From: Thermanaerothrix solaris
GTDB taxonomy: Bacteria > Chloroflexota > Anaerolineae > Anaerolineales > Anaerolineaceae
Length of the DNA: 64,000 bases
Assembly (NCBI RefSeq): GCF_032334255.1
Contig: NZ_JAUHMF010000002.1
Coordinates: 186,001-250,000, forward strand
Direction of reading: 5' to 3'
Below, piece after piece: positions 1-6,955 of the stretch. Each line of letters starts with the position of its first letter. Position 1 is the first letter of the stretch. The notes beneath the pieces are model-generated. The model was given only the letters and a program-made list of their open reading frames with translations, was not told the origin of the DNA and ran no database searches. A program made the translations under genes and the position numbers.

Positions 1-769
1 GCGTCTTGGCCGCGCGCGGGATGATGACCTTGTAATCGGGGAAGTTGCCCTCGATCAGTTGCGAGACCAGTTCCACCTCGCGCTGACGGAAGATCACCTG
101 GCCGCGCCCGGGCGGGGTGAGCATGGTCACCGTTTGTTCGCCATCGCTGAGGATGCGCGCCAGTTCGTTGAGCGCCCGCGCCGGCACGATCAGGCGCAGG
201 GGCTGGGATGCGGGGGTATCCAGCGCCATCTTGCGCACCGAAATGCGGAAGCCATCCGTCGCGGCAAAGGTGACCTCGCCCTCGGCCACCTCAACCAATA
301 CCCCCTGCAGCACCGGGCGGTTCTCATCGGTGGAGGCAGCGAAGACCACCTGCTGGATCATCTCTTTCAGTTCGGCCGCTTTGAAGACCAGGCCATCGGC
401 GCTATCGGCGGTGGGCATGGGCGGAAATTCATCCGCCGAGATGCCGCGAATCTCGGCCTGGCTGCTCCCGCAGTGCAGGGTGAGGGTGGTACCGCCCTTG
501 AGGCTGAGCGCAATGGCTTCGGTGGGGAAAACGCTGACCATGTCGCTCAAGGTGCGCGCCGGCACGGTCAGTGCGCCGTCTTCGGCAATTTGGGCCGGGA
601 TCCAGCACGAGATACCCAATTCCAGGTTGGTCGCTGAAAGACGCAGGCGCCCCTCATCGGTGGCAAGCAGAACGTTGGCCAGCACCGGCAGGGTGCTGCG
701 TGTGGCCACAGCCCGGGAGACCAGGCTGAGCCCGTGCGCAAGATGGGGTTGCTGAACGGTGAGTTTCAT
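1..769 (-). CDS. dnaN: DNA polymerase III subunit beta (sliding clamp), 3' end cut by the window
   Basis: Translation of the minus strand from the ATG at 769 begins MKLTVQQPHLAHGLSLVSRA and continues through the usual clamp repeat features (PVLANVLL, LSATNLELGI, DGFRISVR, FPDYKVIIPR). About 256 residues are visible, roughly the first two of the three clamp domains, and the rest lies beyond base 1. The protein forms the ring that tethers DNA polymerase III to DNA, and the catalytic subunit gene dnaE is 6 kb away. The plus-strand open frames across this stretch are shadows of it. No DnaA gene is visible, so closeness to the replication origin cannot be judged. Confidence 0.95.
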   Translation of the reverse strand, partial: MKLTVQQPHLAHGLSLVSRAVATRSTLPVLANVLLATDEGRLRLSATNLELGISCWIPAQIAEDGALTVPARTLSDMVSVFPTEAIALSLKGGTTLTLHCGSSQAEIRGISADEFPPMPTADSADGLVFKAAELKEMIQQVVFAASTDENRPVLQGVLVEVAEGEVTFAATDGFRISVRKMALDTPASQPLRLIVPARALNELARILSDGEQTVTMLTPPGRGQVIFRQREVELVSQLIEGNFPDYKVIIPRAAKT

Positions 770-955
770 GGTGATGCCGCCCTCCCGCAGTATTGGCATG
801 AGAAACCTTGCCAAAAGTATACAACGAGAGCGCCTAAATGACCAGTCTCGGCGGTGCGCAAAATTCCTGCTTCCGAAAAGACCCCCTTGTCAAGACAGGC
901 TGTATAATGAAGGTATCCAGAGGATGAGATACCCCATGCCGAGGGAGGTGGTGCG

Positions 956-1465
956 ATGAATGCCAAAGCCTTGATCCAGGATTTAGCTCACGCCGGAGAG
1001 ATTTTTTATCATCTGCTGATGGAGTTTTCGCCCGAGGAAGCCCGCCAGCGCCCCGCCCCCGAGGCCTGGTCGGCGCTGGAGGTGTTGGGGCATCTGATTG
1101 ACGAAGAACGCGAGGACTTCCGCCCGCGCCTGGAGAAGGTGCTCTTCCACCCCGAGCAAGCCTGGACGCCGATTGACCCGGCTCACGCGCCCGCCGACCG
1201 CCAGTACAACGCGCGCGATCTGGAAGATGCCTTGCGGGAGTTCATGAACGAGCGCCAGCGCTCGGTGGTGTGGCTGAACGGGTTGGGTGAGGTGAACTGG
1301 GAGGCGACCTACCCGGCCTCATTCGGGCCGATACGGGCGGGGGATCTGCTGGCGGCGTGGGTGGCGCACGATACACTGCACCTGCGCCAGTTGGTGGAAC
1401 TGCGCTATGCTCGTGTGCGCCGGATGGCCGAGCCCTACCGCGTGGATTACGCCGGCGAGTGGTAG
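956..1465 (+). CDS. DinB/YfiT-fold protein
   Basis: This 169-residue protein has the layout of the DinB-like four-helix bundle family: an N-terminal helix, WSALEVLGHLIDEE with a histidine near residue 46, and a C-terminal HDTLHLRQLVEL segment with two more histidines. Those three histidines are the usual metal-binding set. Family members are metal-dependent hydrolases or thiol transferases, but most are uncharacterised, so no substrate is proposed. The start is supported by the ribosome site GGGAGG about 9 bases upstream. A TATAAT box lies at 903-908. It is divergent from dnaN and convergent with the HhH-GPD gene. Confidence 0.8.
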   Translation: MNAKALIQDLAHAGEIFYHLLMEFSPEEARQRPAPEAWSALEVLGHLIDEEREDFRPRLEKVLFHPEQAWTPIDPAHAPADRQYNARDLEDALREFMNERQRSVVWLNGLGEVNWEATYPASFGPIRAGDLLAAWVAHDTLHLRQLVELRYARVRRMAEPYRVDYAGEW

Positions 1466-1471
1466 CAGGCC

Positions 1472-2674
1472 CTAGGTGCGGTAGGCGGTGATCAGCGCCG
1501 GCGTTTCGTTATAACCGCGGCAGAGATCGCGCAGGGGGCAGCGGCTGCAGTCGGGTTGGGCGTGGTTGAAACAAAAGGTTGTGCCAACGTAAATCAGTCC
1601 ATCGTCAAAATGGCCCGCAGCGAAGGGTGGCTGGTGCTGTTGGTTCAATCTTAATAAGTAGGCATGTTGAATGCGCTGAATTTCCACCTTGGCCGGGGCA
1701 CGGCGATGGGTCTTAAGGTGACGGCGACAGACGTCGTCGTAGGCGTCCTTCAGCGCGGCGGTAAATAGCCGATCCTTCCCCAGGGGTTTGCCCCGAAGGT
1801 TGGTCACGCGAATATAGGTCATTCCACCCTTGCCACGTCGGGGTTGAAGCACCTGGTAGTGCAAGTAGTCTTCCTCGCTAGCCCAATGAAGCAAATAACC
1901 GGTCCGCCACAACACACGCCCGGCGTTTGAGTCATAGGGCACTTCATACGATAACCCCTGCCAGGCCAGATCATCGGTGCGCCGGGTGAGCGGATACGAA
2001 GTGACCAGCCACTTGCCGAATAGATGGGCCGCTTTATCCCCGATGGCTTTGCCCAGCCCGTAGCGGGTATGATCCTTAAGTTGCTGGGTCATGATCTCGG
2101 TCGAAGGGTAACTTTCCAGGTAATCCAGCAGGGCCGTTACCGTTTCTCGTCCGTCCGATTCGCGCTCTAAAAGATAGATGAGAGCCAGTGGCACTCCCCA
2201 GCGAAACACTGCATATCCCAATGCCTGGTGTGCATTATCCATGAACAAGTTATAACGGCGAGGGTTAGTGCGATTGGCAGCTGCCCAGTCTCCGGCTCGC
2301 AACTTACGGACGGCTTCATGTTGTTCTAGCAACTGCTCGATTGCAATGCCCAATTCCTCAAAAAACAGGATCGGTTTATGCAGGAAACGAATTTCGCGGC
2401 GGTAGAGCTCATTGGTGAAACGGGTGACCATCTCGCGCAAACCGAGGATGTCCGGCCCTTGATCCAGCACCGCGCTCAGCAGCAGCAAGCGGGTCAAGAC
2501 CTCGCGACGGGTTAGGGCCCCATCACGCTTATCAAGATGAAGGGCATCCAGATTCCCGTGGTGAAAGAATGGCTCAAAAGGCTCGATACGCGTTAAGTCC
2601 GGTGCCGAGGGATGCGCGCGGCCCAGCTCGGCCAGGCGCAGCACAAGATTGGCAATGGGGTCGGCTTCGTTCAT
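1472..2674 (-). CDS. HhH-GPD superfamily (EndoIII/MutY-like) iron-sulfur protein paired with a DNA methyltransferase
   Basis: The 400-residue protein carries three EndoIII-like features. A helix-hairpin-helix-like segment lies at 206-224 (GLGKAIGDKAAHLFG, candidate catalytic K214). The segment at 244-259 (EVPYDSNAGRVLWRTG) matches the glycosylase D-[ST]-[HN]-x-x-R-V motif and gives candidate catalytic D248. A cysteine cluster C368-x7-C376-x2-C379-x5-C385 resembles the C-x6-C-x2-C-x5-C [4Fe-4S] loop of EndoIII. The K-to-D distance (34) is longer than the roughly 18 typical of EndoIII, and the N-terminal 200 residues are unfamiliar. Its ATG overlaps the methyltransferase stop (ATGA), so the two are translationally coupled. 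It could be a base-excision partner that repairs modified or mismatched bases, or a restriction glycosylase/nuclease. GC content looks lower than in neighbouring genes. Fold assignment is fairly sure; function is inferred. Confidence 0.65.
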   Translation of the reverse strand: MNEADPIANLVLRLAELGRAHPSAPDLTRIEPFEPFFHHGNLDALHLDKRDGALTRREVLTRLLLLSAVLDQGPDILGLREMVTRFTNELYRREIRFLHKPILFFEELGIAIEQLLEQHEAVRKLRAGDWAAANRTNPRRYNLFMDNAHQALGYAVFRWGVPLALIYLLERESDGRETVTALLDYLESYPSTEIMTQQLKDHTRYGLGKAIGDKAAHLFGKWLVTSYPLTRRTDDLAWQGLSYEVPYDSNAGRVLWRTGYLLHWASEEDYLHYQVLQPRRGKGGMTYIRVTNLRGKPLGKDRLFTAALKDAYDDVCRRHLKTHRRAPAKVEIQRIQHAYLLRLNQQHQPPFAAGHFDDGLIYVGTTFCFNHAQPDCSRCPLRDLCRGYNETPALITAYRT

Positions 2675-3603
2675 GGCGTCTCTTCTTCAAAGAGTGGCAT
2701 TTGGACCGAGGTTGGAGCGGGGTTTGAGGCGTTAGGCAGTGGTTCGTTGAGGTCAATCTTCTCGAAGACGGCCACCAGCTGTTGGGCGCGCAGGGCAAGC
2801 GGCTCATTGATGCGCGTTTCGGCGAGATGCACATATTTTTCGATGATCTCGTAGCCGATGTAGTGACGGCCAAGATGACGGGCCACTTTGAGCGTTTGGC
2901 CGGAGCCGGTAAAGGGATCCAAGATCAGATCACCGGGGTAAGAATAGAGCGTGATCAGGCGATAGGGAATCTCCTCTGGAAAGGGCGCCGGATGATCAAT
3001 CACGCCCGGCGGCACCGGCGCGATGTGCCAGATATTATTGGCGATGTCCAGGGTGAACAGGCGATCAATCGGGTAACGGGCGGCATCCTTTTCTGCCTCG
3101 GTGCGTCCCACGTAAGGTTTGGGGCCGGGCTTCTGAAAGATCAGGATGTACTCATTCATGATATTGGGGTAGTAATAGCCGGGATAGGGATTTTGAATGG
3201 TTACCCCGGCGCGTTTGACCCCGGCGGTGCATTTATGCCAGATGATGTCCTGGTGGAATTGCCAACCCTCGCCAACCAGGCGTGAGACGGTATCAAACGG
3301 CACCGGATAGAGTCGCCCCTCCAGCAGCACGGTGCCGATGACGATGGCGCAGAAACCGCCCGGCCGCGTCACCCGATAGACCTCACGAAAGATACGCGTT
3401 AACCATTCCAGATAGTCTTGATAGTCGTTATACCCATTGGCATATCGCCGCGTGCGGTAATACTGGCGGCTATCGGTGGCGTGAATGTCGTAATCAATGG
3501 CGTTCCAATAGGGGGGTGAGGTGACCGTCAAAGCCACGCTGTCAGCGGCCAATTCGGGCATCTGTTCGCATGAGTGGGCGAAAATCGTATCCACAACAAC
3601 CAT
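2671..3603 (-). CDS. Beta-class DNA methyltransferase (TSPPYW; likely N4-cytosine or N6-adenine)
   Basis: The protein transfers a methyl group from S-adenosylmethionine to an exocyclic amino group in DNA. The catalytic motif TSPPYW precedes the SAM-binding motif DPFTGSGQT by about 200 residues, which is the beta-class order. An SPPY catalytic motif is commonest among N4-cytosine enzymes. The open frame runs up to a TTG at 3669, but that TTG is the first triplet of a TTGACA -35 box, so I place the start at the ATG at 3603 (310 residues). The stop overlaps the start of the HhH-GPD gene by four bases. No separate specificity subunit or classical restriction nuclease is nearby, so the downstream gene is the only candidate partner. 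It may otherwise be a solitary methyltransferase. Confidence 0.85.
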   Translation of the reverse strand: MVVVDTIFAHSCEQMPELAADSVALTVTSPPYWNAIDYDIHATDSRQYYRTRRYANGYNDYQDYLEWLTRIFREVYRVTRPGGFCAIVIGTVLLEGRLYPVPFDTVSRLVGEGWQFHQDIIWHKCTAGVKRAGVTIQNPYPGYYYPNIMNEYILIFQKPGPKPYVGRTEAEKDAARYPIDRLFTLDIANNIWHIAPVPPGVIDHPAPFPEEIPYRLITLYSYPGDLILDPFTGSGQTLKVARHLGRHYIGYEIIEKYVHLAETRINEPLALRAQQLVAVFEKIDLNEPLPNASNPAPTSVQMPLFEEETP

Positions 3604-3640
3604 CCTTTCAGCGGTAGTCCTCTGGCCCGGGTTTGTTCTC

Positions 3641-3669
3641 AGCTTACCTGCAGGTTGAGGGTGTGTCAA
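3641..3669 (-). promoter_or_regulatory. Promoter of the methyltransferase/HhH-GPD operon
   Basis: On the minus strand TTGACA (3669-3664) is followed after exactly 17 bases by TAAGCT (3646-3641). The -35 is a perfect sigma-70-type box and the -10 is weak. Transcription would begin about 30 bases before the ATG at 3603, which supports the shorter methyltransferase start. Confidence 0.5.
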
Positions 3670-3716
3670 GTTGGCATGGGTTATAATGGTCTTAATTCCG
3701 TACGAAAGGTAACCTC

Positions 3717-4229
3717 ATGTCTCCTCATGTCCTGGTGGCGTATGCCACCAAATACGGCGCCACGCGCGAGATCGCCGAACGGGTGGCGGCGACGCTAACC
3801 CACAGCGGGCTGGAGGTCACCCTGCAGCCGGCCGCGCAGGCCGATCCCCCGACGGCTTACGCCGGCGTGGTGCTGGGCAGCGCGGTCTATGCCGGGCGCT
3901 GGCTGGCTCCGGCCGCGGCGTACCTCAAGACCCATGCCGCCGCCCTCGCCGCGCGTCCCACGTGGCTCTTTTCCTCCGGGCCGACCGGCCGCGGCGACCC
4001 GGTGACGCTGATGCAGGGCTGGCGTTTCCCCGCGGATCTGCAGCCGCTGGCCGATCTGATCCACCCGCGGGATGTGGCGTTCTTCCACGGCGCGATCTGG
4101 CCGCAGAAACTCAATTTCGCCGAGCGCCTCATCCTCAAGGCGCTCAAAGCCCCGACGGGGGATTTTCGCGATTGGGCGCACATTGAGGACTGGGCGCGCG
4201 CGATCGCGGCGGCGCTTCAGGCGGTTTAA
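3717..4229 (+). CDS. Flavodoxin-domain protein (HemG-like)
   Basis: This 170-residue single-domain protein begins with LVAYATKYGATREIAERVA, the FMN phosphate-binding loop of flavodoxins (here T-K-Y-G-A-T). A second nucleotide loop, VVLGSAVYAGRW, lies near residue 50, and the length matches menaquinone-dependent protoporphyrinogen oxidase (HemG) and related flavodoxins. It probably binds FMN and carries electrons in the cytoplasm or at the membrane. A TATAAT box is at 3682-3687 and AAAGG precedes the start. No haem biosynthesis gene is adjacent, so a HemG role is only one option. Confidence 0.75.
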   Translation: MSPHVLVAYATKYGATREIAERVAATLTHSGLEVTLQPAAQADPPTAYAGVVLGSAVYAGRWLAPAAAYLKTHAAALAARPTWLFSSGPTGRGDPVTLMQGWRFPADLQPLADLIHPRDVAFFHGAIWPQKLNFAERLILKALKAPTGDFRDWAHIEDWARAIAAALQAV

Positions 4230-4904
4230 AAAGAGCCGGTGGCGTTGACGCTTTAGGCCCGTTTGGCGAAACCAAACGGTGGGTGCGCTCTTCGCTCGGC
4301 ACGCCCTTTGCAGTGGATGGGGTGGGCCAGCGTTTCAGGGCGCGCCCATGGTCTCTCCCACGCCCCGGCCCTGTGCCTCCAGGATGTGCCCGCGGTTGGG
4401 TTGGGCAGACCGGGGCGGCGGACGCAAAGCGGGTTTTTGGCGCGGGGGAGGCGGTGCCTGCAGCGCGGGTAGATGCGGCAATGGGGTCTGCGCTGAGGGC
4501 ATCTCAGGCCGGGGGCGCGATTGAGGAGGATCGGGTATCGGCGGGGATGCCGAGGACGCCCGAGGCAGGCGCTCGGCCCGGGCCGCGGGGGGTGAGCCGA
4601 GGTGGCTTTCTGGCGGCTGTAAACCCTGCCCCCGGCGGGGGGTGCTTGCTATGCGCGCCGAGGGCTGGTGGTGTGCGACGGCGGGGAGGGGTTCTGCGCG
4701 CTGCCGATCTACCTCCCTCACCGTCCGCGCGCGGGAAAGCGGGCTGACGGCTGTGCCCCTCCGGTGGTGAGCACCACCGGGATGGGGAGCGAGGCGGTGT
4801 CCCTGCCGCTTGGGTAGCCCGGCCGGTGTGCGGGGCCAACCTGCTTCACCCCACCCGGCGGCAGAAAACCGGGCGATTTTTCCAAAAATCCCCCCGCCGG
4901 GCGC
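4230..4904. other. GC-rich intergenic region with no supported gene
   Basis: I see no credible gene here. Several overlapping open frames exist on both strands, but they consist of A/G/P/R-rich sequence with no recognisable domain, as expected when GC-rich noncoding DNA lacks stops. A short perfect hairpin (CGTTTGG / CCAAACG, 4260-4278) follows the flavodoxin gene without a T-run. Confidence 0.5.
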
Positions 4905-4933
4905 TTGATTTTATGCGGGAAAATCCCTATAAT
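4905..4933 (+). promoter_or_regulatory. Candidate promoter of the CRISPR array 1 leader transcript
   Basis: TTGATT (4905-4910) and TATAAT (4928-4933) are separated by 17 bases. The context CTTGATTTT...TATAATAG is closely shared with the promoter just before CRISPR array 2 (22016-22046). This suggests that both arrays are transcribed on the plus strand by the same kind of promoter. Here it lies about 320 bases before the first repeat. Confidence 0.55.
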
Positions 4934-4989
4934 AGAGACAACCCGCGCTGCACCTTAACAAGTGCATAGGTTGAGAGGAGGGCCAGAGC

Positions 4990-5130
4990 ATGCGGGGACA
5001 CCCCGCAAGACATGATTTCAATGCCCGCCAGGGTCAATTTGTGAAACTTATCACTTTTGCGTACCCCCCCTCGAAAATGAGGCCAAAAAGGCTCAAAATG
5101 GAAGGGGGGTACGCAAAATTCAAGGGTTGA
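4990..5130 (+). CDS. Possible 46-residue leader-region peptide
   Basis: An ATG at 4990 follows a strong ribosome site (GAGGAGGG, about 7-9 bases upstream) and sits about 50 bases after the TATAAT at 4928. The frame runs 46 codons, is basic (many R and K), and spans the 15-bp inverted repeat at 5055-5118, so the two arms encode ITFAYPP and GGYAKF-like segments. I recognise no family. It may be a real small protein of the CRISPR leader or a chance frame over a regulatory RNA. Confidence 0.3.
   Translation: MRGHPARHDFNARQGQFVKLITFAYPPSKMRPKRLKMEGGYAKFKG
5055..5118. repeat. 15-bp perfect inverted repeat in the CRISPR array 1 leader
   Basis: TTTTGCGTACCCCCC (5055-5069) and GGGGGGTACGCAAAA (5104-5118) are exact reverse complements 34 bases apart. 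Downstream, CTCCCACTT occurs three times at about 42-44 bp spacing (near 5140, 5182, 5226) with two short hairpins between (GGGCT/AGCCC and AGCCC/GGGCT). Such ordered repeats next to the first CRISPR repeat could bind adaptation proteins or a regulator. Confidence 0.6.
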
Positions 5131-5254
5131 ACATTAAACTCCCACTTGAGGGCTAAAAACAGCCCGCCGCATGGGCGTTTTCTCCCACTTTAGCCCGTGA
5201 AATGGGCTTGGAGAAGCGCAGTTTCTCCCACTTTTAGTTGTCTAGATGTCTGCA

Positions 5255-6290
5255 GTCAGAATCATCAAATGCCCGAAAGGGCATTAAGACTGCGAAGAAA
5301 TTACGCCCGACGGGGAACCGCACCAACTTGGTCAGAATCATCAAATGCCCGAAAGGGCATTAAGACTTCTCAACATGCAATCCTAGCAGCGTTACCTCAT
5401 CAGATCGTCCGTCAGAATCATCAAATGCCCGAAAGGGCATTAAGACCCATGGATATAGGCATACAGATCGAACACATACAGCGCGCGGTCAGAATCATCA
5501 AATGCCCGAAAGGGCATTAAGACTCAAGAATCATCGTCATCATGGAAGATCCTCAAGGTAAAAGCGTCAGAATCATCAAATGCCCGAAAGGGCATTAAGA
5601 CACTCCAGATCTCATCCAAATCAGTACAGTACTCAAGCGTCAGAATCATCAAATGCCCGAAAGGGCATTAAGACAGTTTACAACTTTTGTGCTTGTAATC
5701 ATTTTGTCCTCCTGTGTCAGAATCATCAAATGCCCGAAAGGGCATTAAGACACAACAGAAACTTGCGGGCTTCCGTGTCCAAATTCTCAAGTCAGAATCA
5801 TCAAATGCCCGAAAGGGCATTAAGACTCTCGTGCTCTCTAAAACACCCAAATCCAGAATAGCAAGACGTCAGAATCATCAAATGCCCGAAAGGGCATTAA
5901 GACAGCAGCCTTGTGTTGATGCTGGTCTCGCTGCTCGCCAACGTCAGAATCATCAAATGCCCGAAAGGGCATTAAGACCCGTCAAGACTATGCTCGATGC
6001 ACGCCGACGCACGATAGTCGTCGGTCAGAATCATCAAATGCCCGAAAGGGCATTAAGACAGAAGAGTGCTCCCGCTCTCTGAGAGCAGGATCATTGTAGA
6101 GTCAGAATCATCAAATGCCCGAAAGGGCATTAAGACACCAGCGCAGTTGTTTACGAGACGGATCAAGACACGCATTACGTCAGAATCATCAAATGCCCGA
6201 AAGGGCATTAAGACCCTCCTTTGGTGAGGTGGAGTGGTGGGCGCGGGCGTTTCCGTCAGAATCATCAAATGCCCGAAAGGGCATTAAGAC
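5255..6290 (+). CRISPR. CRISPR array 1: 14 repeats of 36 bp, 13 spacers
   Basis: The 36-bp repeat starts GTCAGAATCATCAAATGCCC and ends GGGCATTAAGAC. All 14 copies read as identical, beginning at 5255, 5331, 5411, 5488, 5566, 5639, 5716, 5791, 5868, 5943, 6024, 6101, 6179 and 6255. Spacers are 37-45 bp and non-repetitive. The repeat folds as AATGCCC-GAAA-GGGCATT, a 7-bp stem with a GAAA loop, leaving an eight-base 3' piece (ATTAAGAC) that would form a crRNA 5' handle. Plus-strand orientation is inferred from the promoter and leader at 4905-5254. No cas gene occurs in the window, so the type is undetermined. Open frames through the array are artefacts of the repeat. Confidence 0.97.
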
Positions 6291-6376
6291 CCGGCCAATC
6301 TGTGCTAAAATAACGCCAGAACGGTTTGCGGTTCCCGAGCATGAAATCCCCCCAGATTTGAAGGCGTATAGTTGAG

Positions 6377-6601
6377 ATGGTACCAGATAGGCCTGTTCCA
6401 CCACTACCCGATCAGCCCGACGAATCCGTTCCCCCTGCGGGTGCAGTCCCTCCGGACGATGCAATGCCACCAGAGGGCGGTCAAGAAACTGGGATGAAAA
6501 TTATGTATTTGCTTTTCGATAAGATCAGCGCAATTCTCGAACGAAGCGGTTTGACCCTTGAGGAGGCGGTTCAAGCCTGGCGAAAACAAAAATCGGGTTA
6601 G
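6377..6601 (+). CDS. Hypothetical protein, 74 residues
   Basis: A short frame lies between CRISPR array 1 and a strong terminator. The first half is proline- and acid-rich (low complexity). The second half (MKIMYLLFDKISAILERSGL and on) could form two amphipathic helices ending in a basic tail. An extended -10 (TGCTAAAAT) lies at 6303-6311, right after the last repeat. There is no convincing ribosome site for the ATG at 6377, and an internal ATG at about 6494 is a possible alternative start. I recognise no family. Its position suggests either an independent small gene or sequence read through from the array. Confidence 0.4.
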   Translation: MVPDRPVPPLPDQPDESVPPAGAVPPDDAMPPEGGQETGMKIMYLLFDKISAILERSGLTLEEAVQAWRKQKSG

Positions 6602-6635
6602 GGGTGTTCGGGTGAGCCTCCCCCACCTTCAAGAT

Positions 6636-6674
6636 CAGGGCTGCGTGAAAACGGCGCAGCCCTGGTTTTTTTTT
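6636..6674 (+). terminator. Rho-independent terminator
   Basis: CAGGGCTGCG (6636-6645) pairs perfectly with CGCAGCCCTG (6655-6664) and is followed by nine T residues (6666-6674). It ends plus-strand transcription from the small gene and probably from CRISPR array 1. The following 280 bases up to dnaE show nothing else. Confidence 0.9.
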
Positions 6675-6955
6675 CCGCGCGCTCATCCCCCCACTCCCGA
6701 GCGCGGTGGGGTTCGACCGCGCCCTCACCTCGCCGCACCGGGTCGCGTTCCGTCCCATCCGGAGCCGGGACGGGCGAAAATGCTCTCCGTCCGGTTTCGC
6801 CAGCGGACAAACCGGGCCGCCGATCCCGCTGCGCGCTCTGACCTCCCCCCCGGATCACCACAACGCGCGCCTACGTCCCCGCAGCCAGCCGGGCCGTGAA
6901 GGCGCCCTAGCGCCCACCAGGCGGGAGCACGCGCCCGCCCGCAAAGCACCCGCTC

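Noticed and set aside
117..755. Long plus-strand frames opposite dnaN
   Set aside because: They are shadows. The minus strand gives a clear sliding clamp over the same bases.
3604..3669. Start of the methyltransferase at the TTG at 3669
   Set aside because: The TTG is the beginning of a perfect TTGACA -35 box with a -10 17 bases later, so transcription would start downstream of it.
4263..4839. Several overlapping frames after the flavodoxin gene
   Set aside because: They overlap one another on both strands, are low-complexity A/G/P/R-rich, have no ribosome sites, and show no family.
5197..6375. Frames with repeated NHQMPERALR/ESSNARKGIKT segments
   Set aside because: They are translations of the CRISPR repeat itself, not protein genes.
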